The notes under the pieces: generated by a model
What the model saw: only the letters and a program-made list of their open reading frames with translations
Told to the model about the DNA's origin: nothing
Databases searched by the model: none
Translations under genes and position numbers: made by a program
Part shown: positions 43,238 through 53,253 of the stretch, piece by piece
Numbering within the stretch: the stretch's first letter is position 1
How the letters are laid out: every line of letters starts with the position of its first letter
Source of the DNA: Calonectria ilicicola
Taxonomy: Eukaryota; Ascomycota; Sordariomycetes; Hypocreales; Nectriaceae
NCBI GenBank assembly: GCA_020809705.1
Contig: CP085831.1
Coordinates: 4,526,001 to 4,590,000, forward strand
DNA length: 64,000 nt
Reading direction: 5' to 3'

Positions 43238-45080
43238 ATGACATCAGACAAAGATCAACGCAATTATAGCCAATTTGCTTGCATCGGTACTGGATTCTCT
43301 GCCATTGGTCTAGGAGCAACGCTCCAAAGATGGTATGGTATTAGTGACATCAAGTTTTTTGATCGGGATAGTGATCTTGGTGGTACATGGTTGAAAAACA
43401 AATACCCAGGTATGTTGTAGAAACAGGGAGCCCACAATGGAGCCTCTTGGCTGACCAAAAAGGATGCGCTTGTGATGTACCAAGTGCACTCTACAGCTAT
43501 TCATTCGAATCAAATGCAGAGTGGAGCCGGGTTTTGCCTTCTCATGATGAACTCTGGCTCTATTTGAAGCGCGTTGCTGATAAGTATGATCTACCTCCAA
43601 AGATGACTTTTGGCGTCAATGTAGAGAAATGCGAATGGATCGAGGAAAAGTCGCGATGGAGGCTATATATTAGGCACATCAAGACAGACCATGTTTTCGT
43701 CCATGAGTGTCAGTTTCTGTTTGCCGCCGCTGGACAGCTGGTTACACCAAGGGAACTCGATGTGCCAGGCAGTGAAACATTCCGAGGTCCTATCTTTCAC
43801 TCTTCTCAATGGAGAAGCGATGTGCAGCTCGAGGACAAGAAGGTCATTGTTATTGGCAATGGCTGTACAGCGGCCCAGATTGTGCCGTCTATTGTCAACA
43901 AAACAAAGCATCTTACGCAATTCATTCGGTCAAAACACTGGGTTCTCCCAGCGATTGATGGAGTTTATACTGATTTAATAAAGCGGGTTTTCGCATACAT
44001 ACCCGGAAGTATGATCCTGCAGCGCTTTATCGTCTTTCTAGCCGCAGAAAACGAACTAAGAGGCTTTCCGATGACTCCATCCGGAGCTAAATTCCGCAAA
44101 ACTCGCCGGATCCAAGCGGAGAGATACATGAAATCAACCGCACCTGCCAAGTATCATGAAATGTTGATTCCCGACTTTGAGGTTGGATGTAAAAGAAGAA
44201 TCTTTGACTCTGGCTACCTCAAGAGTTTACATTCAAGCAACCTGACCCTTACGAACAAACCTGCATTGGAAATCGTTCCCGAGGGAGTCAGGACCGAAGA
44301 TGGTCTCGTCGAAGCCGATGTCATTGTTTTGGCCAATGGATTTATTACCAATAGATTTCTCCGTGGTATCGAAGTCATTGGAAGAAACGGCAGCCTAAGT
44401 GATCACTGGGACTCATTCGGTGGCGCTGAAGCCTACAATGCATCAGTCATGAGTGGCTTCCCCAACTTTTTCATTCTTCTTGGTGAGTGTTTGAGCCGCT
44501 TTGTATGATATTGGTGGCAGCATTACTAATAAGATCAGGTCCCAACGCAGCAACTGGCCATACCTCAGCCATTATGGCCGCCGAAAATAGTATCAACTAT
44601 GCACTCCGCGTGATCAGGCCTGTCCTCGATGGACAAGGTGAATATGTTGAACTTCAGCAGGTTGCTGAGGAACACTATGTTGATCAACTCCAAGAGGATC
44701 TTTCTAAAACAGTCTGGAACTCTGGTTGCCAGAGTTGGTACATTGAGGACTCTTCGAAACGAGAGCGAAAATGGAATGCTATGAGTTATCCTTATTCGCA
44801 GGGGCACTTTTGGTATCGCAGTCTGTTCCCGGTATGGAAAGATTGGAATATCAGGGTCAGTGAAGAAATCGCCGTTCTTAGTGTGTACTAACTGTTGAAG
44901 GGCACTAAAAAATCCGGGAATCTTTCGGGTTTGTTCAGATTTCTAAAGGGCTTAGTTCTCTTTGGCAGTGCTCTTCTGTTCTCTTTGGTTACTTATGTCA
45001 CTTGGAAAGGTCAAGTAAACTTGAGCAGCTATTCCCTCTCTCTGATGAAGCAACTTGACTTCAATGTAGCCAGCCGTTGA
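43238..45080 (+). CDS. Baeyer-Villiger-type FAD monooxygenase with C-terminal membrane anchor
   Basis: Exons 43238-43409, 43463-44482, 44539-44855 and 44901-45080, 562 residues. Two Rossmann folds: FAD site CIGTGFSAIGLG near residue 15 and NADPH site VIGNGCTAAQ near residue 190. Between them is FRGPIFHSSQW (residues 164-174), matching the FxGxxxHxxxW Baeyer-Villiger fingerprint. The conserved GGTW and the closing GPNAATGH segments are also present. The last exon adds a hydrophobic helix (GLVLFGSALLFSLVTYVTW), so the enzyme is probably tail-anchored, most likely in the ER next to the P450. The 53-nt first intron and 45-nt last intron are needed for a full-length protein. Expected reaction: oxygen insertion next to a ketone to give an ester or lactone. 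Confidence 0.9.
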
Positions 45081-45486
45081 TGACTAAATCCTTGATCTAG
45101 TTTAGATAGCCATGTTGACCTAATTCCTAATATTCTTATCTACGTTTCCCTTTTTGCCTCTTGCTTGTCTTGGAATCTGTCTCATTACAGCCTAGATTTA
45201 GTAGTATTTTCGATCCGCGTGGGATTGAGCATGGAAAAGTACGATATATCCAGAGCGTATTGAATAAGTCCTGCGTTTATCCTGTCTAAATTTAGCATAT
45301 ATATTCACATCGTTGTCAGTATAATGCTATATAAGCAATTCTTTGACCTCTGTACCGAGTGTTATCCATTTCTTTCCTCGACCTAGAGTTAGTCTTGATC
45401 AAATGATGGTTATCAGGTAATATTTGATACTAAATTCAAGAGGCTAGTGGGATCTAGTAGCTCGAATATTATTTTGATACAAGTAG
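45081..45486. other. convergent intergenic region, no gene seen
   Basis: 3' ends of the monooxygenase (plus) and hydrolase (minus) face each other here. Confidence 0.5.
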
Positions 45487-46696
45487 CTAGTCCTCTACAA
45501 TAATATCCATCATCCATCGCATCATGGCATCGATGCATTCTCCGCTTGCTTCCTCTTGGCCTTCGAGAAGAATAAAATCATGCGCCTCATTCGGTTGGAT
45601 GTCGAATCGAAGTTCAAGCATGGGATTCAACCTTTTCACAGCTCGAACAAAAGCAACAACTTGATCTCGAAAGACCTCGTGATTTCCAGCGGTGACATAC
45701 AATGTTTTTACAACGGTAGCCATTCCACTCAATCTATGCTCTTCCATATCTAATGGGAAAGCAAGTTCGTTTTTCATAAATTCCTCTTCATTTAAGGCCG
45801 AGTCTCCCAATAGCTCCCGCGTAGATATATCGACAATTGGTCCAGTAAGCATATCAATCCAACCATTATCTGAAAATGAGGCATGGGTAGTATGACGGCT
45901 GAGCCAAGGCGACACTAAAAATGCACCTGCTAGTGGCTTCGGCAAATGAACCGTCTTGGCAGTTGGATGAGGTTCGATTAAATGGCATAGCAGTTGGGCC
46001 GTAAGATTACCCCCAGCTGAGTCTCCACCGATTACAACATCATTTGGATCATATCCAGATGCCAGAATGTGTTGAAGACCGCTGACAGCTTGACGAAGTT
46101 GAACTGGGTACCTCGCATGAGGGCAGAGCGTGTACTGAAGGACAGCCACAGCAACTTCGACCTTCATCTGAATCCCCGCCCTAACATAGGCTCTCCAGCA
46201 CCACTCGAGGTGCCCAGGGAGTAAAGGCGAAACGTATCCGCCCCCGTGAAAAAAGAGAACGACTTTTCTTGCTTTCGTTCGATTTCCGATCCAGAGAAGC
46301 GACGAATTTCCATCCTCTAGAGGCTCGACATCATGTTGAAGCCTGCCACGGAACTCATCGTTGGGACAGTTCTTTGCTCTGTCGAGGCTGCGCTGGGTCC
46401 ATCTATTGTACGTCTCGTTGGTTGATGGGGACAGATATTGTATTTCGAGGGGTTTGAAAGTACCGAGAACCACTCTGATGACTGCACATCTGAGGTACAA
46501 TTTCGGTGGAATCCCTCGGACCAATGTGATGCAAAGAGCCCGCAACAGGCCTGTTAGTACTCTCAAAGGTGCTTGAGAAGATTGTTAGCAGTCCAACGTA
46601 ATTCCATGGCCCTCAAGGATTAGAGTAAAGCGTACCTAGAAACACGAGGGAAACAGCCAAGGAGAATTTGTCCACTGCAGAAATTCTCGAACTCAT
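45487..46696 (-). CDS. alpha/beta-hydrolase (HSL-type esterase), membrane-anchored
   Basis: Exons 46696-46636 and 46571-45487, 381 residues. Hormone-sensitive-lipase-like esterase: oxyanion motif HGGGY, nucleophile elbow GDSAGG, and a late His in NEAHDF, with the acid expected near HEVFRDQ. The short first exon adds a hydrophobic N-terminus (DKFSLAVSLVFLG and following), which suggests membrane attachment. Its splice (GTACG..CTAAC..AAG) is in phase. The gene is divergent from the alcohol oxidase and shares an 800-bp promoter region carrying three operators. It would hydrolyse the ester or lactone made by the adjacent monooxygenase. Confidence 0.9.
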
Positions 46697-46758
46697 GGTT
46701 GCGAAGAATTTCTGAATAGTTTGGGGCTGGAGTGGCAGCTGTTTGAGGCGAGTATACT

Positions 46759-46790
46759 ATGTGACAATGTATGTGACAATGTATGTGACA
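46759..46790. repeat. 12-bp tandem repeat, about 2.7 copies
   Basis: ATGTGACAATGT repeated twice exactly and a third time partially, 63 bp upstream of the hydrolase start codon, inside its promoter or 5' leader. Confidence 0.9.
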
Positions 46791-46896
46791 TTGGGTTCCC
46801 AGCGACGTACTCTAAATCTTTGAAAGGCGAGCCGTGCTCCTATATCACATTGCTATCAAATCTTGACCTAAAAAGTTTAATCATATTGTCCGTGCA

Positions 46897-46911
46897 ACGG
46901 AAATATCCCGA
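46897..46911. promoter_or_regulatory. operator site ACGG-N7-CCGA, hydrolase proximal
   Basis: ACGGAAATATCCCGA, 200 bp before the hydrolase start on the minus strand. It has the weakest left flank of the set but the correct CGG-N7-CCG core. Confidence 0.55.
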
Positions 46912-46990
46912 CAATATTTCTTAATGCACAAATATGAATGACCGTTGGTGACGTTGATGAACCTTCACTTGAACCGTAAATTTATACATT

Positions 46991-47005
46991 CCGGATCAAT
47001 GCCGA
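46991..47005. promoter_or_regulatory. operator site CCGG-N7-CCGA, divergent promoter
   Basis: CCGGATCAATGCCGA, between the hydrolase (294 bp) and the alcohol oxidase (about 500 bp). Confidence 0.6.
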
Positions 47006-47287
47006 CACAGGGCATCAGCAGGGGTTGAATGGCTGATTAGTCATCGTGGTCCCTGTTCTCCACTCCAAACCCTTGTTCACAACCATACAACCAACCGCAA
47101 GTATCCCCAACATTAATATCTCACTTGGATACACACATAGTTAGTTGGTTTCCCATCCAGAGTTCTACTACAATATTATGTGAGGCGAGGCAAGCGTTTG
47201 GCATGTTTTTCAATCAACAAAGAAGAGATTTCAGGGATGTGGAGCATTGGGATTCTTCAGCATCTTGGCACTGAACATTTCATTTTT

Positions 47288-47338
47288 CCTCGGATCCGTT
47301 CCGATAATTTGCGGGGTAATGTTGGCGAGATGCCTCGG
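47288..47338. promoter_or_regulatory. two CCTCGG motifs (FarA/CTF1-type sites)
   Basis: CCTCGG occurs at 47288-47293 and again at 47333-47338 in the alcohol oxidase promoter. CCTCGG is the established recognition core of the fatty-acid-responsive regulators FarA, FarB and CTF1. A FarA-like regulator gene lies immediately downstream of the alcohol oxidase. A single hexamer is expected by chance often. Two within 50 bp at this position are suggestive only. Confidence 0.45.
47290..47304. promoter_or_regulatory. operator site TCGG-N7-CCGA, alcohol oxidase
   Basis: TCGGATCCGTTCCGA, 199 bp before the alcohol oxidase start codon. It overlaps a CCTCGG hexamer at 47288-47293. Confidence 0.75.
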
Positions 47339-47503
47339 TCGGATTTACATTAGGTATTCTCTTGTGAATGCCGGTACTTCCAGGCCAAATTGATGAAAGT
47401 CAATATATTTGAAAGAAACACATTGCCACTGTACCAAGACAACACATTTTAGATATACCCACTCATTAACATTCTTATTGTTCCCACTATATCAACAGTC
47501 ATC

Positions 47504-50036
47504 ATGTCGTATTCTGCTCCGGCCGATGTGACCCCTGAGCTACTGCCTGTCGAAATCGGGCCGAAGTCGAATGGACTGCCCACGCTCTCAAGCCCACCAC
47601 TAACGGATGACGAATTCGGTCTATTGATGTCGATTATGGACACAATCATACCTTCTATAGAGAGAGATACATCAAAGAAACCCAATGCATTACACATCTC
47701 TGAAGTCGAATATAACCAGGCGGTTGATCATCTCCGAAGGGTGACCGTGCTTGACCTCGCAGACACGACCGCTTTCGATAACTACCTTGCTGAGAGACCT
47801 TCTCAAATACCTTTATTTCAAGAGATATTGAAAAGATCGTTGGCCGGATTACCAGTCAAAAATTTACAGAGCCTCCGTTCGCTACTTTTATTAATGAAGT
47901 AGGTGTCGCTATGCATAACCTCTTCAAAAGCTAATGGGTGACATGAAAGCAATCGACTGACAGGACTTCCTCTAACCGGCTATCTTACCCCATTTCACAA
48001 ACTTCCTATTCACAATCGCACGGCCGTTCTTCAGTCTTGGAGATCGAGCTCTCTGCCCCCACTTCGTTTGGCATTTAAACAATTCGGCGTCATCGCTAAG
48101 CATGTCTATCTGCGATCCAGCTCCGCTTTTAATACACTCTCAGGTTTTCCATCAATCCCCAAAGACTGGTCGCAGAATCCAACCTATCCATTTCAGTTTC
48201 TTCAGTTCCAGGCACCCGAATCGCCCTGTCAACTCATCACAGACGTTGTCATAGTTGGCTCAGGCTGCGGTGCAGGTGTTGTGGCCAATAAAATTGCCGC
48301 TGCAGGCTATCAGGTTGTCGTTGTGGAGAAGGGCTACCATTTCTCTGCCGAATCCTTTCCTATGAGACAATCAGAAGCATTTTTCCATCTTTTCGAGCAG
48401 GGTGGCCAAGTTGCGTCAGAAGACGGATCTTTATCTGTCACAGCAGGCTCCTGCTTTGGAGGAGGTGGAACAGTAAATTGGAGCGCATGTCTACAAACTG
48501 ATAATATGGTGCGTAATGAATGGGCCAATGAACACAACCTCCCATTTTTCACATCCAGTGGCTATCAGGCCTGCCTTGATCGGGTTTCAGATCACATGGG
48601 TGTCAGCGATAGGTTCATCAACCAAAACCATGGCAATTCGACACTCTTAGAAGGTGGGCGAAAGCTAGGCTTTAATATCAAATCAGTGCCACAGAATACC
48701 AAACATTGCGAACATCATGACGGCTATTGCGCTTTGGGTTGCTGGAAGGGAGAAAAGCAGGGTCCGGTAAATGGATGGTTTCCGGATGCTGCAAAACATG
48801 GGGCAAGGTTCATAGAAGGATTCAAAGTTGAAAAGGTCCTTTTTAATACCAAGCGCGGGAAAAAGATTGCTGGGGGTGTAACCGGGGTGTGGACATCTAG
48901 AAATGGAGTCTCAACAGGCGGGGAAAATTCCAGTGAAAGGATCTCTCAACGAATTACCATCAAAGCCAAAATTGTGGTCGTTGCTGCGGGAAGCCTATGG
49001 AGCCCGATTATTTTACAGAACAGTGGTCTAAAGGTAAGTAAAAAAGCTCTATTGGTTGCAAATGGACGGAATTCAACAGGGAAAATACTTACCTGAAACA
49101 GAATAAACACATCGGTCGCAATCTACACTTGCACCCAACTTCATTCGTATGTGGTATTTTCAAGGAGGATGTTCGTCCTTGGGAAGGTACTCAACATTCA
49201 ATTCCATGAATGTCGGAAACATCTACTGACATAAACTAGGTGGAATTCTCACATCAGTCGTCACTAGCTTTGACAATCTTGATGGAAAGGGACACGGGGT
49301 GAGGTTGGAACGTGGGTCAATGATGGTAAACTTTTCGATGACTGAGAAAAAACTATTTCTGACATTGATATAGCCGTCCATGACATCTATTCAGCTAAAT
49401 TGGACATCTGGGTTCGACTATAAAATGCTCTTATCCAAATACCGTCACATGGAGATTTACATTGCTCTTACTCGGGACAAGAGCAGCGGCTCCGTTTTCG
49501 CAGATCCCAATAATGGCAACCCTCGCTTGGCATATACTCCTTCGCCAGACGACCTTCGCCATAACTTAATAGGAATGGCTGAATTAGCAAATATCCTATA
49601 CGTTCAAGGTGCGCTGGAGATTCACCCGGCTCTCCCTGGTCTTCGGCCATTCATTCGGTCAGAGGACAATTCATTTATGAGCGCAGATGTGTCGGAAGAG
49701 CCACAGTTCAGTGTTTCCGATATAAATGCCACAGACACAGAATTCCAAAAGTGGCTAAAAGAGTTAAAATCACACGGTAATAAAGTACCCGATACTCCCT
49801 TTAGTTCGGCGCATCAGATGAGTTCTTGCCGTATGAGCTCAAGCCAGGGAAGAGGTGTTGTGGATCCACATGGAAAGGTTTGGGGGTGCGAGGGATTGTT
49901 CGTTGCAGACGGCAGTGTTCTGCCAAGTGCGAGTGGTGTCAACCCTATGATTACTATCATGGCCATTTGTGACTGGATTGGATCAAATATAGTCAGGGAA
50001 CTACAGACAAATATGGTGGAAATTTCCAAGATTTGA
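47504..50036 (+). CDS. long-chain (fatty) alcohol oxidase, GMC-type
   Basis: Exons 47504-47898, 47950-49033, 49102-49186, 49240-49325 and 49374-50036 give 770 residues, the size of fungal FAO enzymes that oxidise long-chain alcohols to aldehydes with release of H2O2. FAD-binding GSGCGAGVVANKIAAAGY with the VVEKG end of the Rossmann fold lies at about residue 215-245, GGGTVNWSAC follows, and the C-terminal block reads AHQMSSCRM..GRGVVDPHGKVWG, then LFVADGSVLPSASGVNPMITI. The first exon holds the FAO-specific N-terminal region. Its splice must use the acceptor at 47949 so that the family's LTGY..PFH block stays in frame. The catalytic His pair region is intact. Operator and CCTCGG sites lie about 200 bp upstream. 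Confidence 0.93.
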
Positions 50037-50342
50037 GTATACTACGCTTGTTGCTACAAAGCATTTGTTAATCCACCACGCTTAGTCGAACGAATCAGTC
50101 AAATGTACTATTAAATTCTTTCCACACTATAGCGGTGTATAATTAGAGAAACTGTTTTTTTCAAGAGTATCTATTGCCCTAGCGGGGTTGATGCCTCTAT
50201 GCTCGGGCATCCTTTATTCAATCAGTTGATGATCCCGACCCCCACGGTAGCTGCACTGACTGTATCTAGAGCGATGTGCTCGTGTAGGAAGCGGCACGGG
50301 TGCTTTAACGAACGTGTGCGCGTATGTATAAATTGAAGGCGT
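50037..50342. other. convergent intergenic region, no gene seen
   Basis: 3' regions of the alcohol oxidase (plus) and the FarA-like regulator (minus). Confidence 0.5.
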
Positions 50343-52055
50343 TCAAGGATGTAGAGATCCACTTGACTTTCTGGTTTCTATGTTCTCGAATCCAAAATAT
50401 AAAATAGCTTCCCCTTTCATAGTTTTTTGGTATTCATTATCCTGCAGTGGGAATGGCATATGCTTCAATGACGTGGCCCCATCATCCTCTGGTTGATCTT
50501 CCAACACGCCATGAGGTAATTTAGACCTTATTAGAACTTGAACCATGTTTCCTGATATCCATATCTGTGACAACTCCTTCAGCGCGTGTACACAACCTTG
50601 AAGCTGAGCCTTGACCTCCTGTTGCATGAACGGTGTTGATGAATCCAACTCATACAGATGCAGGATGGAAGCAGAAAATACGCTGTAGACAACAAACGAA
50701 GGACAGTAACGCAGTTCGTTTTGCTTCGCCAAATTTCCAATGATCGAGGTAATCATTCTTGCCGCATGCGAAGTGATAGTGAAGGCTATGCCGTTTGGTC
50801 CACTCAATAAATTACACGATCCGTTCGACGGTATGTGGATTCGGTATAACAGAAATAGTAATGTATAGTAATGACAACATAAAAGTGCCGTCCAAAAGTC
50901 GTGTCGCCATGTTGTCCAACGCAACGCCTCAGGACATTCTTGACGCCAGTTATTCAAATCCCTGTCGACGCGAAAAATCTCATCAGGGCTTATCGGCTCT
51001 CCTTTCGAGGCGGCAGAGTATTGTGACAAAATTGGATCAGAGTTCTCATACAACTTGACGTATTGCAGAAAGAACTTGACCATCAGTGGATCAGACCGGT
51101 ATATGCTAGGAGACTCATCATCGATAAAGTCGTCCTCTGTTATGGTCTCTATGTCCGAGTTGTCCAGGTTAATGAAAGTTGGACGACCCAGAGCAGCGTC
51201 TAGAGATCTATCGCGAGTGAACAAGGTCCACCATATCCGTTTTCGAAGCCTAACTTCGGATACACTCAGTATCAAATCCTTTGTGCTGCGATGCATGCCC
51301 AAGTCTTGAGCAACAGTAGTGGCAATTCGTGACCAGTAAAAGGCGTCCTCAGTTCTTGATGGTAAACCGCCCCAGTGCCAACTTAACAGCAGCAGTGACT
51401 GTACAATAGTCACTCTATCTCGTTCATAACTGGCATCATAGAGAGCTTTAGCCCTCTTGTAAAACGCGAATGCAGCAGAAAGCATTGAGCCATTAGGATC
51501 GAGGATTTTTGTGTTTTGACACACTCTAGCACCGGCAGCTAGCATAGCCTGAAGAAGTAGCAACGAGGGGGGGTTATTCGGATCGTGATACTGCTTCATA
51601 AAATCAGCTTGCCTAACCATTGGCATTATAGGATGAACCCAGGAAAAGTAGGCATCAACGAGCTCATCGCACACCGATCGCGGAGGTAACATGAAAGCCC
51701 CTCTCTTGGCTAGTATCTTCATGTTCATATCGTCGAGCGAGCCAGTTAGAATCTGTTGAGGCTCGAATATCTCTGAACGTGGACGCCGAATGGTATCGGT
51801 GGAGTCTTCATTATCACGAACAAGGAGATCCATACCAGATGATTCACCCAGGTATGTAACCCAACCATCCAACGTAATCGGATGGTAGGAAATAGCATTT
51901 CCTGTGGAGCTACCCAGAAATAGATTATGACAAGCCTCCCCATATCCATCGGCCTCAAAGACAGACCGTCGTGAGGTTTTGTGATTAAAACAACGTGCAG
52001 ATGACATGCTGAGATAGGTTAGTTGTGCCATGTGGAAAATCACTCCAGCCATCAT
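50343..52055 (-). CDS. FarA/CTF1-beta-like regulator without visible zinc cluster
   Basis: One open frame of 570 residues containing the complete fungal transcription factor middle-homology domain. It closely follows the FarA/FarB/cutinase factor 1 family: AKRGAFMLPPRSVCDELVD, DPNNPPSLLLLQAMLAAGAR, YKRAKALYDASYERDRVTI, WTLFTRDRSLDAALGRP and RYCPSFVVYSVFSASI. FarA-type proteins activate fatty-acid and lipid catabolic genes through an N-terminal Zn2Cys6 domain. Here the frame upstream of 52055 is closed, and neither the frames at 52182-52406 nor the following 600 bp contain a CxxC..CDG-type motif. So the protein begins about 100 residues before the middle domain and lacks an obvious DNA-binding domain. 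A 5' leader intron (GTATGT at about 52107) may exist. An operator lies 758 bp upstream. Confidence 0.82.
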   Translation of the reverse strand: MMAGVIFHMAQLTYLSMSSARCFNHKTSRRSVFEADGYGEACHNLFLGSSTGNAISYHPITLDGWVTYLGESSGMDLLVRDNEDSTDTIRRPRSEIFEPQQILTGSLDDMNMKILAKRGAFMLPPRSVCDELVDAYFSWVHPIMPMVRQADFMKQYHDPNNPPSLLLLQAMLAAGARVCQNTKILDPNGSMLSAAFAFYKRAKALYDASYERDRVTIVQSLLLLSWHWGGLPSRTEDAFYWSRIATTVAQDLGMHRSTKDLILSVSEVRLRKRIWWTLFTRDRSLDAALGRPTFINLDNSDIETITEDDFIDDESPSIYRSDPLMVKFFLQYVKLYENSDPILSQYSAASKGEPISPDEIFRVDRDLNNWRQECPEALRWTTWRHDFWTALLCCHYYTLLFLLYRIHIPSNGSCNLLSGPNGIAFTITSHAARMITSIIGNLAKQNELRYCPSFVVYSVFSASILHLYELDSSTPFMQQEVKAQLQGCVHALKELSQIWISGNMVQVLIRSKLPHGVLEDQPEDDGATSLKHMPFPLQDNEYQKTMKGEAILYFGFENIETRKSSGSLHP

Positions 52056-52813
52056 TTTATTTCAAAAGGCTATTCAGACTCCGGAGATACGTTGAGAAGT
52101 TTAAGGTGACCATAAACATACCTTGGTGACTGACGTCTGTTGATATGTTCGATAATAGCGTGATGAAGGGGTAAAATGGTATTAATTTTTGAACTTTTTA
52201 GAATGTTGAAACGGGCGGCTTTCTAAAGCCTCGAGAATTAAACACAAGTGACTGACGAAAAGTGGTTTGATGGGCGGATGAAGAATTGACAAGTAAAACA
52301 AGGCTTCGTCCCGAAACAGCGACCATTCCATCACCTTCCAGGCCTTGCTCATATGATATATTCTCGAGGCTGTTCCGCACTTCACGGGTAGGGTGCTGAA
52401 ACACAAAAAAGAAATAGAGCCCAGGCTGTTATTGCCGTTATAACTAAAAGGAACTTAGTGCTCACTATGAGGTGGCGTAAGTGCCACCCAACTTTAAATG
52501 GGATGTAATGCACAGTGCAAAACGAACATATCAGGCTGCTCGCGTTTTTTAGAATACGAACAAACTCCCCATCATGATACTACTCCGACGCGGGATTCAA
52601 GCTGAAGCCAAACACACTTTCACCATGACCTCATTACAGAATGCCAACGTGTGAATTAGTCTTCATTGGGCATAACAGGATACTAAAAATGAGTTGATGT
52701 CGGCCGGGATAGGCGCTCCGCCACCCGCTACAGCATGATTGAGTTGGCTGACTCAAATTACCCGACGGAATTTGCCGCGTGCCCGTCCACCAAATCGGGG
52801 GCATAGTGAAATG
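52056..52813. other. 5' region of the FarA-like gene, no zinc-cluster exon found
   Basis: Two overlapping short frames (52182-52406) are the only candidates for an upstream exon; neither encodes cysteine motifs. A CGG-N6-CCG variant of the operator lies near 52764. Confidence 0.45.
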
Positions 52814-52828
52814 TCGGAATCATTCCGA
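52814..52828. promoter_or_regulatory. operator site TCGG-N7-CCGA near 52.8 kb
   Basis: TCGGAATCATTCCGA, palindromic over six bases on each side like the P450 proximal site. It lies 758 bp from the FarA-like start codon. A TATATATA run follows at about 52849-52857 on the plus strand. Confidence 0.72.
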
Positions 52829-53253
52829 TACGAATGCAAGCGAAGGATTATATATATGCACACCCTACTTCTCCTCTAGAAGACATTAAGGGAAGAGGGT
52901 TCTTTGAAGCAATGCTCAAAAATGATGGTCATGTTTAATTTAACAGGTGCTTGGGGGATGGCTGCATCTGGCGAAGTGCAACGAGAGTGTAATATGAAGA
53001 TTGTTATCACTGTCCTGGATTTGTCTTATGAGCAGCTTTTCAAAAGTAACAGCATTAACTAGGACATTGATTTATCGGTTCCTTTTTGGCTCGATTTATT
53101 TGTATACTTGAACTAATTTTCATGAGAAAAGTAAATTCCACTTTGGAAATATCCCTTGTGATCCGAGTAGGTCAATAATGGCATAAATTTCCACAACCTC
53201 TACGCAGGAACACTTGGAAGCCATTCGCGTTCAAGGCAGAGGCTAAGCCTATG
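52829..53253. other. intergenic; TATA run but no gene
   Basis: The plus strand has a TATATATA run, an ATG at about 52913 followed after nine codons by a stop, and no further coding pattern. Confidence 0.45.

Noticed and set aside
52182..52406. Possible first exon of the FarA-like regulator
   Set aside because: Two competing frames, neither with a cysteine cluster, and the frame leading into the ATG at 52055 is closed by a stop.
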